Shown piece by piece: positions 1 through 7,527 of a DNA stretch of 64,000 bases (its first letter is position 1; each line of letters opens with the position of its first letter). Both the position numbers and the translations under genes were made by a program. The stretch is from Proteinivorax tanatarense. Its GTDB lineage: Bacteria; Bacillota; Proteinivoracia; Proteinivoracales; Proteinivoracaceae. The DNA lies in contig NZ_CP158367.1 of the NCBI RefSeq assembly GCF_040267685.1, forward strand, positions 2,790,001 through 2,854,000, given 5' to 3'. A model generated the notes under the pieces. That model worked only from the letters and a program-made list of their open reading frames with translations, made no database searches and was not told the origin of the DNA.

Positions 1-446
1 GATGGGGTACAAGGTTAGCTTTGTTACTATGAACGACCTTATGCACTGTTTAAAAACCCAAGAGATATCAAGAAAAAGTAAAGGCAAAATAAATAAGGTT
101 TTGTCCTCTAGCTTACTAATCATCGATGAACTAGGTTACTTGCCGATATCTAGGGAAGAGTCTAACCTGTTTTTCCAACTCATAACGGCACTTCATGAAC
201 AAGCATCACTTATTATTACCTCAAATAAAGGTCTAGAAGACTGGACTGAACTATTGGGTGACCCAGCTTTAACTACAGCTGTTTTAGATAGAATCACTCA
301 TAGATGTGAGTTATTTAATATGTCAGGTAAAAGTTATAGATTAGCACACAGAGAATCATTTTTTGAAGAAAATTCTAGGTTTTAACTGGAAAAAGGATAG
401 GGAAAATTAATTGCCAAAATTTCTCCAATTCTACTTGCCAGTTACA
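1..446 (+). mobile_element. Right end of an IS21-family insertion sequence
   Basis: The 3' part of an istB gene is followed by about 60 noncoding bases. Read on the minus strand from 446, these start TGTAACTGGCAAGTAGAATT and carry repeated TGGCA/AATTGG words, the usual look of an IS21 terminus. The boundary at 446 is where the neighbouring regulator stops resembling its family. The left part of the element (istA, left end) lies outside the window, and the target duplication cannot be checked from one side. Confidence 0.75.
2..385 (+). CDS. istB: IS21 helper ATPase IstB, C-terminal part
   Basis: This is an AAA+ ATPase that assists the IstA transposase of IS21-family elements. Only the last 127 residues are in the window because the gene runs off the left edge. 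The Walker B segment LLIIDELGYLP is at about residues 38-48, followed by the sensor-like IITSNKGLEDW and the C-terminal DRITHRCELFNMSGKSYR that is typical of IstB. The Walker A motif would lie upstream and is not seen. The frame is intact to its stop. The stop lies 61 bases inside the inferred element end, so the element may still be complete on this side. Confidence 0.9.
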   Translation: MGYKVSFVTMNDLMHCLKTQEISRKSKGKINKVLSSSLLIIDELGYLPISREESNLFFQLITALHEQASLIITSNKGLEDWTELLGDPALTTAVLDRITHRCELFNMSGKSYRLAHRESFFEENSRF

Positions 447-983
447 TTTATCTATATCACCCTTTCTTTTGATATTTATAGCAATGTTGTTGATTAACAC
501 AACTTCATCTTGGGTTAACAGCTCATCTTGTAGGTTCTCGATATCAATATTACTTTTAGTCAACGCTAAGGCTCTTTCAAAATTGTGTAGCAACTGTGAT
601 TCGTTTGCCCCATTTATCCTTTGGATAAAAGAGTGATGAAGCATAATGAATTGTTTAATTGCTGGCTCTTTTGGGAGAGCCATTTTTTTTAATTTATCCA
701 AAGCTTCTTTATGCTTATCAAATTCCTTAATTGCATAATATCGCCGAACACTATACTTTAGGTTATCTATTTCAAACTCAAGACGAGTTTTATAGTTAGT
801 ATATCTGCTTACATTTTTACCCAAACGTTGCATAAGTCTTTCAATTACTTCATTGCTAGGATTGGAAGATCCCGACTCTATTCGGGATAAATAGCTAGGC
901 GTACAAATACCTTCACTAAGCTTCTCTTGTGAAACTTCCTGTTTAAATCTTTCATTTTTGATTAACTCCCCTATAGTTAACAT
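375..983 (-). CDS. XRE-family regulator with TPR-like domain, truncated by IS21
   Basis: An N-terminal helix-turn-helix (about residues 5-58, with SQEKLSEGICTPSYLSRIES) is followed by alpha-helical TPR-like sequence, the plan of PlcR/Rgg-like RNPP receptors. Those receptors usually have about 280-300 residues and this product has 202. Native sequence ends at residue 179 (...NIKRKGDIDK), in the middle of a TPR helix. Residues 180-202 and the stop are read from the IS21 end (bases 446-375). The start ATG has GGAGGAG seven bases upstream. The fragment keeps its DNA-binding domain but has lost the C-terminal TPRs that would bind peptide or dimerise, so it is probably non-functional or constitutive. 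It lies just beyond the left end of the peptide/ABC array, as a related intact regulator does on the right. Confidence 0.75.
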   Translation of the reverse strand: MLTIGELIKNERFKQEVSQEKLSEGICTPSYLSRIESGSSNPSNEVIERLMQRLGKNVSRYTNYKTRLEFEIDNLKYSVRRYYAIKEFDKHKEALDKLKKMALPKEPAIKQFIMLHHSFIQRINGANESQLLHNFERALALTKSNIDIENLQDELLTQDEVVLINNIAINIKRKGDIDKCNWQVELEKFWQLIFPILFPVKT

Positions 984-1028
984 TCTACACTCCTCCTTAG
1001 CAATTTCTTAAAAATTCTGATTTACTAC

Positions 1029-1057
1029 ATTATACCATAATTTAGGTAGTTTGTATG
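1029..1057 (-). promoter_or_regulatory. Possible sigma-A promoter of the truncated regulator
   Basis: On the minus strand a perfect TATAAT (1034-1029) lies 46 bases before the start codon. Seventeen bases upstream of it is CATACA, a weak -35. This rests on consensus matching only. Confidence 0.4.
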
Positions 1058-1113
1058 GATATGTTATATTGCTTAAAGGCTCTGCTAAAAGGGAAACAGC
1101 ATATAGAAAGCAC

Positions 1114-1157
1114 AAAAAGGTCTATAACTCTAATAAAAATAGTTATAGACCTTTTTA
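1114..1157. terminator. Strong bidirectional hairpin
   Basis: AAAAAGGTCTATAACT pairs with AGTTATAGACCTTTTT across an 11-base loop. A/T tails on both sides allow termination on either strand. It lies between the truncated regulator and the lipoprotein gene in a stretch (984-1382) that has no gene. A segment at about 1240-1285 resembles the promoter blocks of the ABC array in a decayed form. Confidence 0.6.
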
Positions 1158-1315
1158 GAAGAATCGGCTGATAATGAGGATTGTTAAAGCTTTTTAACAA
1201 ACTATTAATTTTTTTACCAATTCCCCTCTCATCTCTTGCACAATTATCTTTTGTATATATAAGCGTAAAAAAGTTAACAGTTTTAGTTTTGGCAAAATGC
1301 TAAATATAACGGCAT

Positions 1316-1357
1316 AAAGACCTTACCATTTCAGTAACGCTAGTAGGTAAGGCTTTT
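1316..1357 (-). terminator. Terminator after the lipoprotein gene
   Basis: CCTTACC (1321-1327) pairs with GGTAAGG (1346-1352). On the minus strand the stem is followed by TCTTT, just downstream of the lipoprotein stop. Confidence 0.5.
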
Positions 1358-1382
1358 GTTATCCATGCTATCACTTTTGTGC

Positions 1383-1896
1383 TTACTCTAAGAGCAGCTC
1401 CTTAACACTTACACCTTCAAACTCTTTAGCTAAGGAATCTAATTTTTCAGGTACTCTTACTTCCACTATTTCTTGATCATCAACTATCCCATACCACGGC
1501 ATAGCAGCGCCTGAATAATAATCTCCAAACTCAGACAAAAATAAAATTACATTCTCACCTACATTTGCCTCTATTTGTAGCTTATGATCTACGAATCGAT
1601 CGCCAGCCTTGTTTTCTTTTAATAATATAATATCAACAAACTCTCTATTATCATTATCTACTACTAAATAATCACTTACTCTAACTCGATAAACCTGCCC
1701 TCTGTAATCATTTACCGTTGCATAGTCTAATTTTTCTTCTATTTCTCCAATCAAAACTAAGTCGGAAACCTTTTTAAGATATTCATAATCCTGTGCAATA
1801 TGAGGATCCTGAGCTATAGTAACCTCTTCTTTACCAATACAACCTGCAATAAGGAAAAAACTCAATAAAACTACAAAAAGTGTATTTTTTTTTCAT
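1383..1896 (-). pseudogene. Lipoprotein of unknown function, frameshifted in its signal peptide
   Basis: The main frame encodes about 160 residues beginning ...SFFLIAGCIGKEE, a lipobox (IAGC), then an acidic soluble domain with no family I recognise. No good start codon lies in that frame. An ATG at 1896-1894 with GGAAGG seven bases upstream leads into nine A residues (complement of 1885-1893). With eight A's the reading would be M-K-K-N-T-L-F-V-V-L-L-S-F-F-L-I-A-G-C, a textbook lipoprotein signal peptide. The gene is therefore one base out of frame as given. This could be a sequencing error, a recent mutation, or slippage-based on/off switching. A TTG at 1865 would give a shorter start but lacks the charged n-region. 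Confidence 0.6.
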
Positions 1897-1977
1897 GTAA
1901 TCACCTTCCAAATTAATTTATGATTCGTTTACTGAAGTGGGGCTTACAGCCAGTTAATCTGCGACAAATTACAAATT

Positions 1978-2046
1978 ATCGTAACCGGTCAAATAGTTGT
2001 ACAGCACAGAGTTATCCTGCATGTATGATATTTCTTTAAAGATGGC
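1978..2046 (-). pseudogene. Relic of an array ABC ATPase gene (middle part)
   Basis: Translated on the minus strand this reads IFKEISYMQDNSVLYNYLTG YD. That is almost identical to residues about 70-92 of both intact 290-residue ATPases in the window, with D changed to N in one place. Sequence on both sides is unrelated, so only about 69 bases survive. It shows that an ATPase gene once lay at the left end of the array. Confidence 0.8.
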
Positions 2047-2202
2047 TTTTTTCTATCAACCTCAAATTATTTACTCTAATTGCATACTCTTTTAAGTTTA
2101 CTACCCCCGTTATTACCATAAATCTAAAAAAGACGACTAAAATATCCACCCTTTCTTTAAGTATGTAATTTCAATATAGGAGCAAGATTAAGTTTTGTCT
2201 AT

Positions 2203-2238
2203 AAACTCTCAAGAAAGTTTTCTTTCCCTGAGCTCTAA
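2203..2238. repeat. Degenerate copy of the CTCAGGAAAG hairpin
   Basis: ACTCTCAAGAAAGTTTTCTT followed by TCCCTGAG resembles the intact hairpins at 3600 and 29942, with several mismatches in the right arm. Confidence 0.5.
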
Positions 2239-2423
2239 AGCTGTTTGTGATGCTTCTTGCTTCACTACAGATAACATACTCAGCAAAAAATAAAATTCTA
2301 TCATTCCATATTGTACCATATAACTACAGTTATGATAGTGGTATGAGTCCTATTATTTCCCACTATGAAAGCTAATGGAAGAAGGGAACGCATAAGGAAA
2401 ATATAAAGCAATTCTTGTATGAA

Positions 2424-2463
2424 AGAACCCCACAGATTCTTGAGTTGAATCTGTGGGGTCTTA
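2424..2463. terminator. Terminator-like hairpin
   Basis: CCCCACAGATTC (2428-2439) pairs perfectly with GAATCTGTGGGG (2447-2458) across seven bases, flanked by AAGA and TCTT. It could end transcription from the secreted-protein unit at 2835 on the minus strand. Confidence 0.55.
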
Positions 2464-2761
2464 GTTACTAGTATTCCTGCCCTTTTGGGTGGCAACAACC
2501 TACTTCTGTATTCGTCTGAACAGTTATTAATGTCTTATTTGATTTATGATATAATTACACTGTGATTAATTCAACCCATTTTAAGTTAGGGTATTCGACA
2601 AAAAGAGTAACTTTAGTAGCTAAATCTAATCCATGAGGCATTAGACCCTTTAAAACATTGCCCACTGTAAAACGCACGCACAGTTTAAAAGCCGGCTAAT
2701 AAGGATTCGCCATTGTCATCCTAATAAGGTAATAAGGCAGGTCTTTTATATTTTGGGTACT

Positions 2762-2842
2762 TTATAAAACTCTTATTATAAAACTTAAAATAAAACCCAC
2801 AATTAACCCTAAAATAAAGATTATTACTAGGTTTTTATTCAT
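2762..2842 (-). CDS. Predicted 26-residue membrane peptide, translationally coupled
   Basis: The frame reads M-N-K-N-L-V-I-I-F-I-L-G-L-I-V-G-F-I-L-S-F-I-I-R-V-L, one hydrophobic helix with a basic residue near each end. Its ATG (2842-2840) overlaps the last codons and stop of the secreted-protein gene upstream by eight bases, which suggests translational coupling. The other three secreted-protein genes have no such partner. It could be an immunity or accessory peptide, but no family is recognised and the product has no independent support beyond frame, coupling and composition. Confidence 0.45.
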   Translation of the reverse strand: MNKNLVIIFILGLIVGFILSFIIRVL

Positions 2843-3263
2843 AAGCTAATTCCTTTTTTTCTAAACTGAATGGGCACATAGAATGACCATCGGGAGTAAC
2901 TCTACATCCTTGAGAAGTAAAACCGTGGGATATATTGTCTTGGTCCTCTAAATGCATTGAATCAAGAGTAGGGAATTGGGTAATAAAATCAAAAGCATCT
3001 GCCACCCATTCTCCTCCACTTTGTCCTGTGGTATGGATTATTACACCATCTATTACATAAGCTACTACTACGCCTGAAAGGAAAACAGTAATTTTTACAC
3101 CACTAATAGAATCTGGTTCATCTAAATAGACGTCGTTTGAAATATGTTTAATAGAGTCATCAACATACAGAGGCTCCTCTGCAGCATGCACGGGCATTCC
3201 CGCAAAGAAAAGCAATCCCCCTAATACCAATGCTGTAACCATCATCAATCTTTTCTTAAGCAT
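2835..3263 (-). CDS. Secreted polypeptide 1 of the array (conserved signal, unique mature part)
   Basis: The product has 142 residues. Residues 1-27 (MLKKRLMMVTALVLGG, then ...MPVHA) form a Sec signal peptide nearly identical to that of three other small proteins in the array. The mature part of about 115 residues is unique. It is acidic at first, then has a hydrophobic stretch (about residues 56-75, VKITVFLSGVVVAYVIDGVI) and a C-terminal segment with two cysteines (QGCRVTPDGHSMC) that could form a disulfide. A good RBS (AGGGGAG, seven bases from the ATG) is present. The gene follows the 846-residue permease, separated by a terminator and the conserved upstream block. I recognise no family. 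By context it may be a bacteriocin-like or signalling polypeptide. Confidence 0.75.
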   Translation of the reverse strand: MLKKRLMMVTALVLGGLLFFAGMPVHAAEEPLYVDDSIKHISNDVYLDEPDSISGVKITVFLSGVVVAYVIDGVIIHTTGQSGGEWVADAFDFITQFPTLDSMHLEDQDNISHGFTSQGCRVTPDGHSMCPFSLEKKELAYE

Positions 3264-3289
3264 TTAAATCATCTCCCCTTTATTTTTTT

Positions 3290-3430
3290 ATCTCCCTAGT
3301 ACAACAACTCTTCTCTCTGGTAAGAAGATTATCATTTACAGTCCCAGAACTATGTAAATGCTGTTTTGTAGGGAAAATTACTTGTACAATGAAGAATTTT
3401 TAGGATATTTTTTTATATTATGTCGCTTGT
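3290..3430 (-). promoter_or_regulatory. Conserved upstream block of secreted polypeptide 1
   Basis: About 140 bases are nearly identical in front of all four secreted-protein genes. On the minus strand the block has CATTTAC...GTAAATG arms (an inverted repeat), then GATAATC, a small hairpin TCTTCT/AGAAGA, TACTAGGGAGATAA and the RBS. TTTACA and GATAAT inside it could be -35 and -10, but their spacing varies between copies (18-20), so the conserved feature may instead be an operator or a structured leader. Confidence 0.6.
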
Positions 3431-3599
3431 TTTTGATATAAATAAAACTTAATATGGCTATCATATAATCATAATTTCATAAAAAAGATTAAAGACTAAC
3501 TACTTATGCTTACTTAACCAACATTTTCTTGTATTGTGTAAAGCCTGTATCTATAGCAATGATTCATTTAACTAAATAATATATTAAATTTTACAAAAA

Positions 3600-3643
3600 G
3601 TCCATTAACTCTCAGGAAAGTTTTTCTTTCCTGAGAGTTAATG
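3600..3643. repeat. CTCAGGAAAG hairpin repeat, intact copy
   Basis: TTAACTCTCAGGAAAG (3605-3620) pairs perfectly with CTTTCCTGAGAGTTAA (3626-3641). The same element recurs at 29942 (intact), at 13976 and 17585 (right arm lost) and at 2203 (degenerate). Bases 3431-3881 contain no gene. They match the corresponding stretches at 13811-14177 and 17416-17786 for much of their length. Confidence 0.7.
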
Positions 3644-3825
3644 AAAATAGTCCAATTTTCCCTTTTAGAAAAACTTGTCAACTTTTTTCAAACCCAAAAA
3701 CATTGACTATCTTCCACTATTTTTTTCATTTATTTATGTCAAGCCACTCTAAATTTAAAATGCAACCTAGCTTTCCTAGCCTATACATTCGCTCAATAAT
3801 CACATATATTTTGCTGGCTATTCTT

Positions 3826-3868
3826 AAAAAGCCCACTAACTTGTTTTTAAATGGTTAATGGGCTTTTG
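3826..3868 (-). terminator. Intrinsic terminator after the 846-residue permease
   Basis: On the minus strand AAAAGCCCATTAAC pairs with GTTAGTGGGC and is followed by TTTTT. Near-identical hairpins follow all six permease genes of the array. Confidence 0.85.
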
Positions 3869-3881
3869 TTCTACTATATCG

Positions 3882-6422
3882 TTATAAATTACTATTTAAC
3901 TCTTCTGTTGCTTGATTTTTATTGGTCACCGCATTTTTCCTGCCGGAGATAAAATATCCTGCTAGCACTAAACCTGCTGTCACCGTTAGCAGTACTGCTA
4001 TCCCTGTTTGTAGGTTTACGCTGGGGTTGTTTAGTGTTGTGGCTATCTCTCCGTTTATTATCTTGGGTATGTTTAGATAAGTGAAGGGAGATAGATGGGC
4101 CATTTCTGTTAGCCCTTGGCTTAGAGCAAATCCTGTTACTCCTATTAATGCTGTGGTTGCCAATACGCTCATTTCTCTTTTTAAAAATAGTGATATAAAT
4201 ATCGATAGTGTTATAAAAAACATCGCTACAAAACTAAATAGCACTATGCTTTCTATAAGAAATCTGCCTAAGTTCATAAAGTGAAATCCTACAGTAAAAT
4301 CTTCTATATCCACTTTATGCCCATCATAGTCTGAAGCTTCTACCTCCGCTATGCTATCGTAGTTTAAGATTGGATATTGCCAATCGCCAAAGCGTTCAAA
4401 AACTGTTCCCACTAATACTACTACTAAAAATATAGATATACAGCTTAGCACTGCCACCACTTTGGCATTAAATAATTTTCCTAAAAACAATTTGCTCTCA
4501 GCTATAGGTTGGGTTTTGAGGAAATTTAGGGTGTTCTTTTTACCTTGTTCAGCAGCTAAGCCTCCCCCTAGCAGAAACAGGAATATAACCAGCGGAACAA
4601 AGTAAATGTATCTTTCAAAGTACAGGTATAAGGAAAACAGTCCGCTGTTGTCTATTTTGGTGTTTTGTTCAACAAATAACTGTTCATATACTTCTTTATC
4701 CCAACGTGAATACATAGTTGAAGGTATAAATTCTCCACTGTAAACTGGCTTAACTTTATTTTCTATTAACCATTTTTTCTCTTCTATACTAGCTATAGCT
4801 GTAAACTTATTTCCATCATATCCCACGCCTTTTTCCAAGGTCTGAAGATAATTTTTATTTCGTAAAAGCTGATAATTATATAATGTCTGCCAATTATTTT
4901 TTTCATATCCTTCTAATGTATCTTCTAGTTTATCTAAAAGTCGTTTGTCATTATCAATTATTTCTAACCAACTTTTCTTTATAAGATCATAATTTTCATC
5001 TTCGTTTTCTTCTGCTCGCTCTAAATCCATAGCCATTCTTTCTTTATTAACATTTAAGCTTTCCTGCAAATTATATCTGCTATCCTCTAACCCTCCAATA
5101 TAACTAGATTCTCGATATTCTTTTTGTTGGGCAACTAAAGAGTAAAAAAACATGATAAAAAGCAGCAGTATTGTAAGTATTTTTGGTAGCATTGTTTTTC
5201 TTTTTAACTTTCTCCATTCAAATCGCTTTATACTCAATAGCATCATAGCCTCTTTTTTTGTTTTCCCATCATTAAACGGCTTTTCCGTCTGAGATAAATA
5301 ACGCAAATTGATATTACTTTCAGGTATAATCCCATTTAATGCAATACAGAGTATACTCCACCCAAAAGCAATTAACGGATAATACAAAAAATTTGATTGT
5401 GGCTGTTGTAATATTTCAGAAAACCTTAAATGAGCAAAAGGATTAATTACAGATTGGGACGCAGGCAAAATTTCTGTAATAAATAAGCCCGTTGACAGTA
5501 CAAAGACTGTAACTATCAGTACTGTAAATGTATTTTTTCCCCATCTTGTTATAAGCATCACTACGCTAAACGCAAAGGAGCTTACTCCTAAGAATAGTAT
5601 TGAAGACTTTATCAAATATACAATGGTTGATATAATGCTAAATTCTTTATCAGCAATCAGCACTTGAGGATAGTTCATATTTATTTTGCCATCCCCCAAT
5701 AGATATGGAATCATTAACCCCACTATCAATGTCATTAAAATATAAATTAAAGTAACCACCACTAAACTAATAAATTTTGCCACAATTATTTTCCAGATAG
5801 TGATAGGCTGTGTCTTTATAGTAGCCCAAGTGTTTTCTTCTTTTTCCTCAGTAATGGTGCCTCCAAAAAACAACGTTAAAATTAACAACCCTAAAATTCC
5901 TAAAAGAAAGTCTGATGCTTCAGTTAGTAATAGATGTGGTGTTTGAGGATAAACTTCATCCTCATAATATAGCTGATTATCTATAAGCCAAGCATTTTTT
6001 TCGATAACTATATCTTTTTGTATACCCTCCAAACTGCTCAAAGGTGTACCACCTTGCTCTTCAAACTGTGTTAGTTGTTGCAAAAACTGCTTTTCGTAGC
6101 CCAAGGCCTCTTTAAATTGTCTGCTTTCAAGTTGGCTATTCCATCTTGTTAGAGAAAGTAACATCTCTTGAGTTAGTTTATACTGGTTATCTTGGTTTTC
6201 ATCAAGGCCTATTTCTTCTTTTAAATTTATTAATTTATCCTGTACCTCACCTATTTCACTCATATATAATTGAATTCTATCCCTTTCATCTTCCTTTATG
6301 TTGGAGTACTGAGATACATTGAACTGATATAAGCCAACAGAAATCAATGAAATTATAACTAAAAGCCACAAAAGCTTCTTTTGTTTAAATACCTTTTTAA
6401 GCTCAAACTTTAATAACCCCAT
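3882..6422 (-). CDS. Array permease 1: large double ABC-2-type permease, 846 residues
   Basis: This is the membrane component of an ABC transporter, built as two ABC-2-like halves in one chain. The first half has a basic start (MGLLKFELKKVFKQKK), a membrane helix at about 17-36, an extracytoplasmic coiled region to about 165, then five or six helices. The second half begins at FEWRKLKRK (about 400), with a helix, an extracytoplasmic domain of about 180 residues and six more helices. It lies 10 bases after the ATPase gene ending at 6433, so the two are surely co-translated. The last 250 residues, including KIINGEIATTLNNPSVN and YFISGRKNAVTNKN, are almost identical to those of permeases at 14178 and 17787, while the extracytoplasmic parts diverge. 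The substrate is unknown; the adjacent secreted polypeptide is the obvious candidate. Confidence 0.85.
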   Translation of the reverse strand: MGLLKFELKKVFKQKKLLWLLVIISLISVGLYQFNVSQYSNIKEDERDRIQLYMSEIGEVQDKLINLKEEIGLDENQDNQYKLTQEMLLSLTRWNSQLESRQFKEALGYEKQFLQQLTQFEEQGGTPLSSLEGIQKDIVIEKNAWLIDNQLYYEDEVYPQTPHLLLTEASDFLLGILGLLILTLFFGGTITEEKEENTWATIKTQPITIWKIIVAKFISLVVVTLIYILMTLIVGLMIPYLLGDGKINMNYPQVLIADKEFSIISTIVYLIKSSILFLGVSSFAFSVVMLITRWGKNTFTVLIVTVFVLSTGLFITEILPASQSVINPFAHLRFSEILQQPQSNFLYYPLIAFGWSILCIALNGIIPESNINLRYLSQTEKPFNDGKTKKEAMMLLSIKRFEWRKLKRKTMLPKILTILLLFIMFFYSLVAQQKEYRESSYIGGLEDSRYNLQESLNVNKERMAMDLERAEENEDENYDLIKKSWLEIIDNDKRLLDKLEDTLEGYEKNNWQTLYNYQLLRNKNYLQTLEKGVGYDGNKFTAIASIEEKKWLIENKVKPVYSGEFIPSTMYSRWDKEVYEQLFVEQNTKIDNSGLFSLYLYFERYIYFVPLVIFLFLLGGGLAAEQGKKNTLNFLKTQPIAESKLFLGKLFNAKVVAVLSCISIFLVVVLVGTVFERFGDWQYPILNYDSIAEVEASDYDGHKVDIEDFTVGFHFMNLGRFLIESIVLFSFVAMFFITLSIFISLFLKREMSVLATTALIGVTGFALSQGLTEMAHLSPFTYLNIPKIINGEIATTLNNPSVNLQTGIAVLLTVTAGLVLAGYFISGRKNAVTNKNQATEELNSNL

Positions 6423-6432
6423 AAATTATCAC

Positions 6433-7305
6433 TTACCCCCCAACAAATATCTTTTTGTACCGCTCCTCTGAGCCCCATATTTTTTTATCTATGTCCAATA
6501 GCTTTATTTTTTCTGCGTCTAAGATATGAAACACTTTATCTAAGGATGCTCCTTCTACATACACTCGTAGGCTTTCGTCTAATATTTCTGTCGGTATGTC
6601 CTGCTGCTTGAGCGCTTTTTCTCCTTTTTCTATGTTGTCTAGCTTTAGATCGTAGCAGGCTTTTTCATATTTGGAGATGTCTTCTTTGATTAGGTTTCCG
6701 TCTTTTAAAAACAATATTTGGGATGTTACTCTATCTATTTCTGCTAGGTTGTGGGAGGATAGCAATATGGCGGTGCCGCTATTGTATATCTCTAGCAGTA
6801 GGTTTCTGACCTTTATGGCGCTGGTGGGGTCTAGTCCGTTTAACGGCTCATCTAGTATTAGGAGTTTGGGGTTGTTTAAAATTGCCATGGTCAGCAGAAG
6901 GTGTTGTTTCATGCCCAAGGAATATTTGCCTACCTTTTTGTTGATGTACGAGTCTATCCCCACCCTTTTTGCTGTGCTCATTATCTCTTTTTTTGATATT
7001 CCCTGGACATCGCCTATGAACTGTAGGTGATCGTAGCCGGTCAAATAGTCGTACAGTACAGAGTTGTCCTGCATGTATGATATTTCTTTAAAAATGTTAG
7101 GGTCTTTGTTGCTTTTTCCCAGCACGGTAACTTCACCTTCGTCGGCAGGCAGCAGGTTGTTGATGACGTTTAGCAAGGTTGATTTACCGGAGCCATTTGG
7201 GCCAACTAAAGCTAATATCTGTGGCTGAGTCATTTCTAAAGAGATACCTTTTAGTACCTTCTCCTTGCCATAGGATTTGTGGATGTTTTTTACTGATAAA
7301 ATCAT
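6433..7305 (-). CDS. Array ABC ATPase A (290 residues)
   Basis: A cytoplasmic ATPase energising an array permease. Visible motifs are Walker A GPNGSGKST (about 36-44), Q-loop YMQDN, a signature in the variant form YSLGMKQ, Walker B LLILDEPLNGLDP and the H-loop SSHNLAE. A C-terminal extension of about 80 residues is usual for ABC-2 exporters of the CcmA/YhaQ/EcsA type. It differs from the second array ATPase (20353-21225) at only five of 290 positions, by eye. The start ATG has AGGGGG upstream, and a candidate promoter with a palindromic CTGAAACTTTTCAG lies 60 bases further on. With permease genes on both sides it may serve several of them. Confidence 0.93.
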   Translation of the reverse strand: MILSVKNIHKSYGKEKVLKGISLEMTQPQILALVGPNGSGKSTLLNVINNLLPADEGEVTVLGKSNKDPNIFKEISYMQDNSVLYDYLTGYDHLQFIGDVQGISKKEIMSTAKRVGIDSYINKKVGKYSLGMKQHLLLTMAILNNPKLLILDEPLNGLDPTSAIKVRNLLLEIYNSGTAILLSSHNLAEIDRVTSQILFLKDGNLIKEDISKYEKACYDLKLDNIEKGEKALKQQDIPTEILDESLRVYVEGASLDKVFHILDAEKIKLLDIDKKIWGSEERYKKIFVGG

Positions 7306-7374
7306 TTTTACATACCCCCTGTTTATTTTTTCTTTGTTATATATATAGACGTGAAAAAAGCTGAAAAGTTTCAG
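7306..7374 (-). promoter_or_regulatory. Promoter/operator in front of ATPase A
   Basis: On the minus strand the perfect palindrome CTGAAACTTTTCAG (7374-7361) supplies a -35-like TTTCAG. TATATA follows 17 bases later, and AGGGGG sits just before the ATG. The same palindrome, spacing and -10 occur at 10225 and 21303. The palindrome overlapping the -35 suggests an operator. Confidence 0.6.
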
Positions 7375-7472
7375 TTTACTGAAATAACTTTTTCAAAAAC
7401 AAAACTATAGCCAATGGAAGCTTTACTTATCCACTGACTGTTACATCACCAAGTCCAGTTTTGCTGTTTGTC

Positions 7473-7513
7473 AAAAGCCCATTGAATTATTTTAAAATGG
7501 TTAATGGGCTTTT
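7473..7513 (-). terminator. Intrinsic terminator after permease 2
   Basis: GCCCATT pairs with AATGGGC and, on the minus strand, is followed by a run of T's. It belongs to the permease-terminator family of the array. Confidence 0.8.
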
Positions 7514-7527
7514 GTTCTGCTATGTCG

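Larger units (their letters stand above)
1897..2761. other. Intergenic region with decayed array remnants
   Basis: I see no intact gene here. The stretch holds an ATPase relic (1978-2046), a degenerate copy of the CTCAGGAAAG hairpin (about 2203-2238) and a terminator-like hairpin (2424-2463). On the minus strand around 2560-2700 an open stretch ends in ...YPNLKWVELITV with no convincing start. This is consistent with a former array unit that has decayed. Confidence 0.5.

Noticed and set aside
2301-2498. A 65-codon minus-strand frame
   Set aside because: It spans a perfect terminator-like hairpin, has no RBS and encodes no recognisable protein.
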